NCBI RefSeq assembly: GCF_019492055.1
Contig: NZ_JAICBX010000002.1
Span: 558,001-622,000 of the forward strand
DNA length: 64,000 nt
Reading direction: 5' to 3'
From: Flavimaribacter sediminis
GTDB lineage: Bacteria > Pseudomonadota > Alphaproteobacteria > Rhizobiales > Rhizobiaceae
Under the pieces are notes generated by a model, which saw nothing but the letters and a program-made list of their open reading frames with translations, was not told the DNA's origin and made no database searches. Positions within the stretch are counted from its first letter, which is position 1; every line of letters begins with the position of its first letter. Below are positions 55,887-64,000 of the stretch, one piece after another. Made by a program: the position numbers and the translations under genes.

Positions 55887-58800
55887 TTACTCGGCCGGCG
55901 ACTGCGCGCGCCGGTGACCGAAGAGGGCGACAAAGGCGGCGCGGATGTCGTAGCCGATGCCCATCAGCGCCGGCACGAGGAACAGCACCAGCAGGGTCGC
56001 CATGGCGAGACCGAAGACGATGGTGATCGCCATTGGCAGCAGGAACTGCGCCTGCTGGCTCTTCTCGAACAGCAATGGCAGCAATCCGCCGATCGTGGTG
56101 AGTGATGTCAGAAGCACTGCGCGCAGGCGGTCGCGGCTTGCGCCGATCGCCGCCTGATCGACTGTGTCGCCATCCGCCAGCCGCTCGTCCATGCGGGCGA
56201 CGAGGATGATGGAGTCATTGACGAGAATGCCGCTCAATCCAAGAAGCCCGGCCATGGAGACGATGGTGAGCTGAAAGCCGAGGATCCAGTGGCCGAAAAC
56301 GGCGCCGACGATGCCAAAGGGGATGATCAACATAACGGCGAACGGCCGCCAGTAGCTGGCGAAAACCCAGGCGAGAATAATGTAAATGACGGAGAGCGCC
56401 ACCAGCAGGCCGAGCTCGAGGTCCGCAAAGGCGTTTTCCTGTTCCTCCGAACGGCCGGCATACTCGTAGCGCAAACCGTATTTCGAGGCGATCCTTTCCA
56501 CCGTGCCGCTGTGTTCGAGTTCCTCGATCACATTGTCCGTGGTGGTGATCTCGTTGTCGATGTCTCCGGTAATCGATATGCGGGTCTTGCCGTCTCGCCT
56601 GGAAATATAGGCGAATCCCTGCTGCTCGCGCAGTTCGGCCACTTCGGTCAGCGGAACGAAGACGCCCGAAGGGCTCCTCAGCTCGAAATTGCGCAGGGCG
56701 CCGGTTCCCGGATCACGCATGCGCTGATAGAGCCTGACCGTTATTTCGTCGTCGCCGTCGGCGAAGCGGTGGGCGATCTCGCCGTCAAATGCGTTTCTAA
56801 GCTGACGGCCGATGCTTTCGGCGGTAAATCCGAGGGCAGCGCCGCGCGGCAGCATTTCAATGACCAGTTCGGGCTTGCCGAAAGGCAGATTGTCGTCGAC
56901 GCCGGACACGCCGTTGATGGACGACAGAACCGGAATCACCTCCGCAGCCGCCGCCTTGAGGTCGGCGACGCGGTCTCCCAGCAGCACCACGTCGATATCG
57001 CGTCCCGGCGGGCCGCCGCGCGACTGGAACACGGAAAAACGCGTCACGCCCGGAATATCCGGCGCCGCTGCCGCCCAGGCGCGCACGATATCCGAGGTGC
57101 GCACGGTGCGATTCTCGGACACCGTCAGCTGCACCTTGATGGAGGCGCTTGTTCCACCGAAACGGCTGGCCTTGCTGAAGAGCGTCACGATGGAGGTGGC
57201 CAGCTTTTCCTGGCCCTCCGTCAGTTCCTGTTCGATATCGCGGAAGGCGGTTTCTATGCGATCAATTGCGGCCAACGCATCGGCTTCCGGAAGTCCGGCC
57301 ACAAAACTGACATTGCCGCGAATGCTTTCCGCCTCCGGCGACGGGAAGAAGACGAACTCGACGCGCTTTCCGACGGTAAAGCCGATGGCGATGACCAGGA
57401 TCAAACCCATCGCGATCGAGAGCGTGACGTAGCGCCAGCGATAGGAAAGCGTCACGAGACGATCGAAGGGTCCATCGCGGAGCTTCTGGAACCCACCATC
57501 GAACCAGTCGCGAAAGCGGTTCTCGCCGCGCGACGAGGTGGTCTTGCGGCGGATCAGAAGAAGCACCGCCTCAATAAGGCTCGCGGCCGCCAGGGCGACA
57601 ACGGCGATGAGGACCGCCGCCGCGACAGGCGGAAGTTGCGCCAGCCTGTCGCCGATCAGAAGCGCAATCGGGCCCGCGCTGGCGGCCAGCGGCGACATCG
57701 AGCCGACTGCGAGCGCGGTAATGGCGAATGCAAGGAAAAACTGGCGCCAATAGGACCAGCGTGGATTCGAACGCGCGCCCAGCGAGTGGGCGAGATGGCC
57801 TGGCAGCACGAAAAAGCATTCGAGCAGGCTGGCGATAATGACGGCGACGACAACCAGCGGAAGCACGCCCATGATCTGGCCGATCGTATCGCGGATCAAG
57901 GTGATCGGGGCGAAGGAGGCGATCGTGGTGGTCATCGCCGCAAGCACAGGCGCCAGCATCATGCCCACGCCGCGTTCGGCGGCCACCATCGGCGCGTCGC
58001 CCATTTCAAGACGGGTATTGGTGTGTTCGCCGACCACGATCGCGTCATCCACGACAATTCCGAGCATCATGATGAGGCCGAACAGCGACACCATGTTGAT
58101 GGTCTGCCCGGAGACATACATGAACCCGACCGTAGCAAGCATGGCGATGGGAATGCCGGCCGCGACCCAGAGCGCCACGCGGGCGTCGAGGAAGATGAAC
58201 AGCACAATCACCACAAGGATAAGGCCGCCCACGCCATTCCTGACAAGCAGCATGATGCGTTCATAAAGCGCATCGGCCGCCGAGGAATAGACATGCAGCT
58301 CCAAGTTTTCGGGCAGTCGGGGCCGTATCTCGGTTACGTAATTGTCCAGGATGGCGGCCGTGGCCAGCGTGTCGGCGGAGGTCGCGCGTTTCACGTCGAG
58401 CTCAATCGCCACCGAACCTTCGCTGAAGCCGCGTGTCTCGTCATCGTCGAAGGACTCATAGATCGTCGCCATATCTCGCAGATAGACTTTTTCACCGGTC
58501 GGCAGCGCCAGCACCTCGACCGCGCCGACGGCGCGCGGCGAATCCGCGTCCGCCAGCGACCGCAACTGTCGTTCGATGTCCCCGTCCAGGCTTCCCGACG
58601 GGAGATCGTTGCTGTTTGCCGAAACGGCGTTGGCGACGTCCTCTATTGTCAAGCCAAGGCGGCGCAGATCCTTGTTGCCAATATCAACCCGGATCTCGCG
58701 TTCCCGCATGGCGTTGAACTCGATCTTGTCGATGCCGCGATCGATGAGGTCGTCCCTCATGCGTTTGGCCCATTCCCGCTTGATGCGTTCGGGCGCTGAA

Positions 58801-59273
58801 CCGCTTAGCGACAGATAGGCGACGCGGTCGAAGAAGGTCTGGCGCGATATCGTTGGCTGTTCGGCGTCCGCAGGCAAGGTGGTGATCGCCTTGACCGCGG
58901 CCTCGACCTCGGACAGAGCCTTCTGCATGTCGGTTCCGTCCTCGAATTCGAGATTGACGGAGCCGGAGCCCTCTCGCGCCGTGGAATCCATGCGATCGAC
59001 GCCGTCTATGAACCGGACTTCGGGCTCGATACGCGCGAGCACATTGGCTTCGACGTCCTCCGCGCTCGCCCCCGACCAGACGACTGTAACATCGATGTTG
59101 GGCCGGTCGACGCTCGGGAAAAACTGCGTGTTGATCTTGAAGACGGAAAACAGGCCGGCGAGAATCATAAGCGCCATGAGGAGATTGGCGGCGTTCGGAT
59201 GCCGGATGAAGAGGCGCACAAGGCCGTTCAATCCGCCTACACCGTCCTCATCCTGGCGGTCGATTTCGCTCAT
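55887..59273 (-). CDS. RND-family efflux transporter permease (HAE1-like)
   Basis: 1128 residues, longer than the usual ~1030-1050 owing partly to an insertion after the sixth span (RRKTTSSRGENRFRDWFDGG). It has the RND layout with N-terminal span GLVRLFIRHPNAANLLMALM, porter domain (VTVVWSGASAEDVEANVLAR), motifs such as GIVVDDAIVVGEHTNTRLEM and GILVNDSIILVARMDERLAD, and twelve spans in two halves. It pumps drugs or lipophilic compounds out of the periplasm with the adaptor encoded just upstream (four-base overlap). No outer-membrane factor is adjacent. Confidence 0.93.
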   Translation of the reverse strand: MSEIDRQDEDGVGGLNGLVRLFIRHPNAANLLMALMILAGLFSVFKINTQFFPSVDRPNIDVTVVWSGASAEDVEANVLARIEPEVRFIDGVDRMDSTAREGSGSVNLEFEDGTDMQKALSEVEAAVKAITTLPADAEQPTISRQTFFDRVAYLSLSGSAPERIKREWAKRMRDDLIDRGIDKIEFNAMREREIRVDIGNKDLRRLGLTIEDVANAVSANSNDLPSGSLDGDIERQLRSLADADSPRAVGAVEVLALPTGEKVYLRDMATIYESFDDDETRGFSEGSVAIELDVKRATSADTLATAAILDNYVTEIRPRLPENLELHVYSSAADALYERIMLLVRNGVGGLILVVIVLFIFLDARVALWVAAGIPIAMLATVGFMYVSGQTINMVSLFGLIMMLGIVVDDAIVVGEHTNTRLEMGDAPMVAAERGVGMMLAPVLAAMTTTIASFAPITLIRDTIGQIMGVLPLVVVAVIIASLLECFFVLPGHLAHSLGARSNPRWSYWRQFFLAFAITALAVGSMSPLAASAGPIALLIGDRLAQLPPVAAAVLIAVVALAAASLIEAVLLLIRRKTTSSRGENRFRDWFDGGFQKLRDGPFDRLVTLSYRWRYVTLSIAMGLILVIAIGFTVGKRVEFVFFPSPEAESIRGNVSFVAGLPEADALAAIDRIETAFRDIEQELTEGQEKLATSIVTLFSKASRFGGTSASIKVQLTVSENRTVRTSDIVRAWAAAAPDIPGVTRFSVFQSRGGPPGRDIDVVLLGDRVADLKAAAAEVIPVLSSINGVSGVDDNLPFGKPELVIEMLPRGAALGFTAESIGRQLRNAFDGEIAHRFADGDDEITVRLYQRMRDPGTGALRNFELRSPSGVFVPLTEVAELREQQGFAYISRRDGKTRISITGDIDNEITTTDNVIEELEHSGTVERIASKYGLRYEYAGRSEEQENAFADLELGLLVALSVIYIILAWVFASYWRPFAVMLIIPFGIVGAVFGHWILGFQLTIVSMAGLLGLSGILVNDSIILVARMDERLADGDTVDQAAIGASRDRLRAVLLTSLTTIGGLLPLLFEKSQQAQFLLPMAITIVFGLAMATLLVLFLVPALMGIGYDIRAAFVALFGHRRAQSPAE

Positions 59274-60637
59274 TGTCCCGTTTCCGCGCCGTCGGCCCCG
59301 GCGCGCTCCCCGGGCAACCGCACCCTGACGCCTTCGTCGGCCTGGGTCAGGTGGGTGACGAGCACGACATCGCCCTCCTCAAGGCCGTCTCCGAGAATCA
59401 CATCGTCTCCGTCATAAGCGGCGACGGCGACGCTGCGCTCCGTCAGACGGCCATCGTTGACGACAAAAACGGAGACACCGTCATAGAGCGCAGTTTCGGG
59501 GATCCGGAAGGAACCGTCGTATGTTCGATCGGGAACGCTGATCTCGACGAAAGCGCCCGTCCGCATGCGGACGCCGTCGCCAGCAGGATCGAGACGGGCG
59601 ACGACTTCCACGCCGCCGCGCGCCGAAGCGATCTCCGCGGCTATCCGGTCGATCGTTCCCGAATACCGAAAATCGCTCTCGCCAACCGACCAGCGCACCT
59701 CAATCCTGCGACCGATCAACGGATCGCGGTCGGCGACGATCCGGCCATACTGGGCATCGGTGAGGGTAAACCGGACCTCGAGATTCTCGTCGTCATAGAT
59801 AGTCGCGACAACATCGGAAACGCTGACATTGCGTCCGGCCTCCGCATTGGCGGAACTGACCACGCCGCGAAAGGGCGCCGTCAGGCGGACGTTTTCCAGG
59901 TTGCGCTCCGCCTCGTCGACGCGCCATTGCAGGCTGTCGACATTGGCGAGTTGCTGGACCCGCTGCGCCTCCAAAATGACCAGATTGTTGCGCCGCTGGC
60001 TTGTCGCCTGCTCGCGCTGGGAAACGACGAGCCTGCGCTCCTCGACCTGCTTCTGCGTCATCGTCTCGTTCTTGACGAGGGACTCGGCGCGGGCAAGGTC
60101 GCTGCGGGCAAGGCCAAGCTGAATCCGGGCTTCCTCGAGTTGCTCGCGTTCGGCCGGGATGTTCGCTTCCGTTTCTGTGAGAGCCGCCCTGGCCTTGGCG
60201 AGGTTGGCCCGCGCTTCGGCGAGCGCGCCGCTGTAGCTGAAAGAATCAATCTCGATCAGCACATCGTCCTGATCGACATGAAAGCCGGCGCGCAGCCGCG
60301 GATTGACCGTGACGATCTCGCCGCCGACGAGCGGTCGAAGCTCGACGGACCGCGACGCCTGGACTTCGCCGTAGAGATGCAGGACGGGCTGATTGTCAGC
60401 TGCGACGGCTGTCACAGTCTCGACAGCGTAGACCGGAGGACGCGGCGTGCGGGCCACCGGCTCGGGCCGCGAACCGATGATGCGATTCATCAGCACAAAC
60501 GAGCCGGCGAGCACTGCGATCATGAGTATGATCTGCGCGATGACGCGCAGACCATTGCGACGCGTCGGCGCTGCAGGATCTGATGGGGCCTTTACCGTGG
60601 GCGGCTTCTCCGCCTGCTCTTCCAGCGATTTCAACAT
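59270..60637 (-). CDS. RND efflux periplasmic adaptor (membrane fusion protein)
   Basis: 455 residues from MLKSLEEQAEKPPTVKAPSD at 60637; the frame could begin at a GTG at 60712, and no start has a strong ribosome site. One membrane anchor (RVIAQIILMIAVLAGSFVLM) is followed by barrel-sandwich and alpha-hairpin regions (ARANLAKARAALTETEANIP; RSDLARAESLVKNETMTQKQ) and a beta-barrel region. This is the HlyD/AcrA-like adaptor architecture. Its stop overlaps the permease start (ATGA), so both are produced together. Confidence 0.9.
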   Translation of the reverse strand: MLKSLEEQAEKPPTVKAPSDPAAPTRRNGLRVIAQIILMIAVLAGSFVLMNRIIGSRPEPVARTPRPPVYAVETVTAVAADNQPVLHLYGEVQASRSVELRPLVGGEIVTVNPRLRAGFHVDQDDVLIEIDSFSYSGALAEARANLAKARAALTETEANIPAEREQLEEARIQLGLARSDLARAESLVKNETMTQKQVEERRLVVSQREQATSQRRNNLVILEAQRVQQLANVDSLQWRVDEAERNLENVRLTAPFRGVVSSANAEAGRNVSVSDVVATIYDDENLEVRFTLTDAQYGRIVADRDPLIGRRIEVRWSVGESDFRYSGTIDRIAAEIASARGGVEVVARLDPAGDGVRMRTGAFVEISVPDRTYDGSFRIPETALYDGVSVFVVNDGRLTERSVAVAAYDGDDVILGDGLEEGDVVLVTHLTQADEGVRVRLPGERAGADGAETGQ

Positions 60638-60893
60638 TGGTTCGTTGTCTGGCTTTATGTTCACCTGAAGGCCGTCAGGGCGGACTTGTTCCACGCCCCG
60701 ACAGTATTGCACTCACAAAACGACTGCAAAATCAAAATTGTATCATTCTGTAACGCCTATCGCCGATCTGTCCAGGGAACAGCCAAACGCGCCGTCTTTC
60801 ACAAAGCGGTGATATCCGCGTTACCGCATGATCCAAACCGGCCTCCTGTTCCGTAAGAACCCGTATACGTCAACCAAACCACAGGAGATAACT

Positions 60894-61379
60894 ATGCTGA
60901 ATCTGCGTAACACCATCATCGCCGCCGCCGCAATCGCACCGCTTGCCTTTACGTCAATTGCCGCCAAAGCCGCGGACATTGTCGACACGGCGGTCGGCGC
61001 CGGTCAGTTCAACACGCTTGTCGCCGCGGTTCAGGCAGCCGGTCTCGTCGACACTCTGAAGGGCGAAGGTCCGTTTACAGTTTTCGCCCCGACCGACGAC
61101 GCCTTTGCCAAGCTGCCGGCTGGCACGGTTGAAGATCTGCTGAAACCGGAAAACAAGGACAAGCTGGTCGCAATCCTGACCTATCACGTCATCCCTGGCA
61201 AAGTCATGTCGGGCGACATCGCCGGCAAGACGATGGAAGTCGACACAGTGCAGGGCTCAAAGCTTTCCATCGATGCAACCGATGGGGTGAAGGTGGACGA
61301 AGCGATGGTCGTCACCGCTGACGTGGAAGCCGACAACGGCGTTATTCACGTGATCGACGCCGTCGTTCTGCCCGAATAA
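60894..61379 (+). CDS. Fasciclin-domain secreted protein
   Basis: 161 residues from the ATG at 60894, with AGGAG 7 bases upstream; the longer frame from 60828 is not supported. A signal peptide ends near residue 26 (...SIAAKA-A). The single fasciclin domain has the H1-type sequence [20 protein letters not shown] and the H2-type [16 protein letters not shown], and ends [11 protein letters not shown]. Such proteins are exported and may act in adhesion or cell-surface association; the exact role is unknown. Confidence 0.93.
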   Translation: MLNLRNTIIAAAAIAPLAFTSIAAKAADIVDTAVGAGQFNTLVAAVQAAGLVDTLKGEGPFTVFAPTDDAFAKLPAGTVEDLLKPENKDKLVAILTYHVIPGKVMSGDIAGKTMEVDTVQGSKLSIDATDGVKVDEAMVVTADVEADNGVIHVIDAVVLPE

Positions 61380-61391
61380 GACCATTAAGCG

Positions 61392-61417
61392 TGGGGGCCA
61401 AACTATTTTGGCCCCCA
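61392..61417. terminator. Bidirectional terminator between the fasciclin and DUF3095 genes
   Basis: Arms TGGGGGCCAAA and TTTGGCCCCCA form a perfect 11-bp stem with a 4-base loop, 12 bases after the fasciclin stop and 21 bases before the end of the convergent gene. U-tracts are poor, but the symmetry suits both strands. Confidence 0.75.
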
Positions 61418-61438
61418 TGTTCCCCTCGTTCCTGTCGA

Positions 61439-62581
61439 TCAATTCGACGTCGTTGTTTTCGCGAGTTGTTTCGCAGCCTCGGCATACCCGCCCCCGGCGC
61501 CGTCAATAAAATGCATATGATCGGCAGCGCGCACAGATGGCGCGACACAGGTTATAAGAGCCCTGTCCTGGGTGTGCATTCCATATCTGACCACGCCCTT
61601 CGTCACTTCCATATCCAGCACCTCGCGGGCCTTTTCGATGACCTCAGGCGAACAGTCGATTGTCATCATCAGCGCGTCGTCGAATTTTCGATAGTCCGAG
61701 TTTTCCGCTATCTCACGCCGGTATCGCGCGGGGCGAAACCCCGCCACTCTCAGCCCCAGCCGGAATACAGTCCAAGCAAAGGCAGCATTCAAATAGACCC
61801 GGATCAGCCGCAAAGGCCTGGACTTTCCCATGCCGGCGACACGCGACTGAAGATCGAGAACATCGCCGGGCCACCTTACACGCGGACCATCGGGCGGCAC
61901 CGGGTTAAGACGCTCGCTACCCTCAAGTATATCTATGACGCGTGACGCGATCTCGGCGAAACGGACTTGCGAGACGCCCTGCGCAGGTTTGACGATCAAA
62001 GAGAGAATTTTTCCACTCGCTTCGACGGGACCCCACTGGCAGGAGAGGCCGGTGAGATCCGGTTCCTGCCCAGAGGCGGCCGGCGCAAGACGCAACGAAC
62101 CGTTCTTGAGCTGTTCTTCCGCCCATTCGAGCCCGCCGCCCATGAACGACGCATACTGCATATGGCTCGAGGCTTTCCAGAACGCTACCCGAACATCGAC
62201 GCCTGCATTTCGGATCGCATCGATACTGACCATGCCGACGCGCAAATCAAGCTGAAGTTCCTGTTTTGCCCAGGTCGCAACACGCGACAGGGCGTCGGCG
62301 GCTTTCTGTCTATGCCGGGCGGGAACCGCGAAACGCGCTCCATCGCCGCCGAAAATGAACAGTCTGAGATCACCGTTCAAAGCATTCGAAACGGCGCTGA
62401 TCGTGGCCGCGCCCGCCAGGTTCACAGCTTTGTAGCGTCCTTTTGTGATCTCTTCGGTAGAATTGACGATATCGGATACACCGACATGCCAGTCATCGGG
62501 CAAGCCGACGAACCGGGACTGATCCGTCACATTCACGAAATCTTCGATGACGGCCACTGATTTGTACCAGTCATCTTCCAC
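61439..62581 (-). CDS. DUF3095-family (class III cyclase-like) protein
   Basis: 380 residues from a GTG at 62581, with GGAG about 9 bases upstream. DUF3095 proteins resemble class III nucleotidyl cyclases. Here a metal-Asp-like residue is in VGVSDIVNSTEEITKG (Asp37), and residues 78-82 read GGDGA in FIFGGDGARFAV, matching the second acidic site. The C-terminal half is specific to the family (MMTIDCSPEVIEKAREVLDM; VVRYGMHTQDRALITCVAPS). Cyclase activity is plausible but not established. It is convergent with the fasciclin gene. Confidence 0.82.
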   Translation of the reverse strand: MEDDWYKSVAVIEDFVNVTDQSRFVGLPDDWHVGVSDIVNSTEEITKGRYKAVNLAGAATISAVSNALNGDLRLFIFGGDGARFAVPARHRQKAADALSRVATWAKQELQLDLRVGMVSIDAIRNAGVDVRVAFWKASSHMQYASFMGGGLEWAEEQLKNGSLRLAPAASGQEPDLTGLSCQWGPVEASGKILSLIVKPAQGVSQVRFAEIASRVIDILEGSERLNPVPPDGPRVRWPGDVLDLQSRVAGMGKSRPLRLIRVYLNAAFAWTVFRLGLRVAGFRPARYRREIAENSDYRKFDDALMMTIDCSPEVIEKAREVLDMEVTKGVVRYGMHTQDRALITCVAPSVRAADHMHFIDGAGGGYAEAAKQLAKTTTSN

Positions 62582-62712
62582 GTCGACGTTCTCCGGTTTC
62601 GATCACCCTCGGTCTGCCACCTGACTGTCTGGGCTTCTGCGCAGAATAACGTGCTCCCGGATCACCCGGAGAACAATGATCGCGGCTCTTCGCGACAGGA
62701 AACCGTTTCGCT

Positions 62713-63708
62713 TCAGCCGCCGACTTCATCCGGATCGAATTCGTAGCTTTTGGAGCAGAATTCGCATTTGACGGTAATCTTGCCGTCCTCAATGCTTTCA
62801 GCAACCTCTTCCGCCTCAAATCCTTCAAGCACGGACTTGATGCGTTCACGAGAGCAGGAACAGTTGTCGCGGACCGGGATCGGGTCAAAGACACGCACCC
62901 CGCGTTCATGAAACAAACGGTATAGCAGCCGCTCGGAACTGACTTGAGGATCAACCAGTTCGTCATCCGCGATTGTTTCCATCAGAGCGCGGGCTTCCTG
63001 CCAATCCTCGTCCTCCTCCATCTCGAATACATCATCGATTTCGTCGGGAACGTCGCCGCCCGGAAGGTCCTGGGTCCGGATGCGTTCGGGCGACTCCGGA
63101 AGGAACTGGACCACCACGCCGCCGGCGCGCCATTGGTGGGTGCGCCCGCCGTCCTCGTCCATCGCATAGAGCTGCGCCGCAGCCAGACGAACTTCGGTCG
63201 GTATCTGCTCGGACTGCCGGAAATACGCCTTGGCGATCTCCTCGAGGCTCGCGCCGTTGAGTTCGACAATGCCCTGGTAGCGCTGCATGCTTTTGCCCTG
63301 GTCTATGGTGAAAGCCAGGATGCCCTTGCCCAGAAGGTCCTGCGGCTCTAGCGCGCCGCGGGCGACCGCCTCCGCCAGCAGCTGCTCGTCGAAACGGGCG
63401 TAGGCCCGCATGCTGTCGGGCGTCGTGAAATCCGCAACCAGCATATCGACGGGGCCATCGCCCTGGGTCTGCACGATCAGTTTGCCTTCGAACTTCAGGG
63501 ACGTGCCGAGCAGTACGGTCAACGTGACCGTTTCGGCCAGGAGCCGCGCCACCGGTTCAGGGTAGTCGTGCCGGTCAAGAATGGTGTTGAGCAAAGGGCC
63601 GATCTGCACGGCCCGACCGCGCACGTCGAGCCCCTCGGCCTGGAAAGGCACCACCATGTCGTCGCCGGCATGGCCGATTTCGCCAAGTTGTGGGGATTGA
63701 TCGCTCAT
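62713..63708 (-). CDS. hslO: Hsp33 redox-regulated chaperone
   Basis: 331 residues from the ATG at 63708; the longest frame starts at 63840, inside argF. The C-terminal zinc-redox switch has four Cys arranged as CSC ([10 protein letters not shown]) and CEFC ([10 protein letters not shown]). The chaperone core has [20 protein letters not shown] and the linker [20 protein letters not shown]. Under oxidation the Cys release zinc and the protein prevents aggregation in the cytoplasm. Its start overlaps the argF stop (ATGA), giving an argF-hslO operon. Confidence 0.96.
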   Translation of the reverse strand: MSDQSPQLGEIGHAGDDMVVPFQAEGLDVRGRAVQIGPLLNTILDRHDYPEPVARLLAETVTLTVLLGTSLKFEGKLIVQTQGDGPVDMLVADFTTPDSMRAYARFDEQLLAEAVARGALEPQDLLGKGILAFTIDQGKSMQRYQGIVELNGASLEEIAKAYFRQSEQIPTEVRLAAAQLYAMDEDGGRTHQWRAGGVVVQFLPESPERIRTQDLPGGDVPDEIDDVFEMEEDEDWQEARALMETIADDELVDPQVSSERLLYRLFHERGVRVFDPIPVRDNCSCSRERIKSVLEGFEAEEVAESIEDGKITVKCEFCSKSYEFDPDEVGG

Positions 63709-64000
63709 ACCCGACCAAAACACCAGGCAAGGATCGCCTTTTGGGCGTGAAGCCGGTTCTCCGCCTCGTCGAAGACCACGGAATTGGGGCCGTCGATCAC
63801 ACCGTCGGTCACTTCTTCGCCGCGATGGGCCGGCAGGCAATGCATGAACAAGGCGTCATCGCCGGCCTTTTCCATCAGCGCCTCGTTGACCTGATAGGGC
63901 TGGAAGACATTGTGGCCGCGGGCGCGATGCTCCTGACCCATGGACACCCAGGTATCGGTTATCACGCAATCGGATCCCTGCACCGCCTTTTCAGGATCCG
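63705..64000 (-). CDS. argF: Ornithine carbamoyltransferase, C-terminal part (cut by window end)
   Basis: The frame is open from the window end at 64000 to the TAG/TGA side at 63705, giving about 97 C-terminal residues. They read [20 protein letters not shown], then the ornithine-loop motif [19 protein letters not shown] and [13 protein letters not shown], diagnostic for OTCase. It makes citrulline from ornithine and carbamoyl phosphate in arginine synthesis. The start codon and most of the gene lie beyond the window. Confidence 0.95.
   Translation of the reverse strand, partial: DPEKAVQGSDCVITDTWVSMGQEHRARGHNVFQPYQVNEALMEKAGDDALFMHCLPAHRGEEVTDGVIDGPNSVVFDEAENRLHAQKAILAWCFGRV

Noticed and set aside
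56289-58799. An 836-residue open frame antisense to the RND permease
   Set aside because: It is the antisense shadow of a clear RND gene, has no start signal and shows the His/Asp/Arg-rich composition typical of read-through of GC-rich codons.

Overview
The window is about 64 kb of GC-rich chromosome from an alphaproteobacterium. It is most likely one of the Hyphomicrobiales (Rhizobiales), close to the Rhizobiaceae/Phyllobacteriaceae. The grounds are the gene families present: a class I (archaeal-type) lysyl-tRNA synthetase, a PodJ-like coiled-coil/Sel1/peptidoglycan-binding protein, the Lhr-type helicase plus PdeM pair, a TIGR02186-type protein behind a TSUP transporter, DUF6460, a carnitine dehydrogenase fused to a thioesterase, and argF overlapping hslO. 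The genus is not claimed. No rRNA, tRNA, CRISPR array or intact mobile element was seen.

Layout. 1-1386: two tandem secreted proteins sharing an undescribed domain; the first is cut by the window edge. 1683-5423: a LuxR-type HTH fused to a catalytically altered alpha/beta hydrolase, a LysE-type exporter, and a TetR regulator divergent from an epoxide hydrolase/dehalogenase-like enzyme with a clear palindromic operator between them. 5424-5824: a genomic scar with an IS110 transposase fragment and a LysE-family remnant. 5825-14002: signalling genes (SAM-cyclase-ATPase-TPR protein, TolB-like/TPR protein) with a tautomerase, a methyltransferase and a DUF1254 protein. 14003-15440: an AT-rich patch with a strong promoter driving an orphan gene. 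15481-18700: lysK, a TerB-like protein and a solute-binding protein. 18911-25143: a sugar-type ABC transporter head-to-head with mtnK-mtnA, probably a methylthioribose uptake and salvage unit. 25426-32650: a DsbA-fold isomerase and a four-gene fatty-acid or branched-acid beta-oxidation operon with a palindromic operator. 32986-44454: PodJ-like protein, TSUP/TIGR02186 pair, helicase-PdeM pair, DUF6460, MATE and CDF transporters. 44813-46635: an rtcB2-prfH operon, predicted to repair and rescue ribosomes with damaged decoding centres. 46732-51652: aldo/keto reductase, carnitine catabolic pair, pyrD and a DUF952 gene. 51833-55877: small secreted protein, orphan NarL-type regulator, CDP-alcohol phosphatidyltransferase, apaG and trkH. 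55887-60637: an RND efflux pair. 60894-64000: fasciclin protein, DUF3095 cyclase-like protein, hslO and partial argF.

The most interesting system is the rtcB2-prfH operon, in which all RtcB metal ligands and the PrfH GGQ motif are intact. Next are the proposed methylthioribose transporter, the HTH/pseudo-hydrolase regulator, the AT-rich orphan locus and a cluster of degenerate repeats at 25269-25390. Several start codons were moved downstream of the longest reading frame, using Shine-Dalgarno sequences and family start sites; each case is noted.
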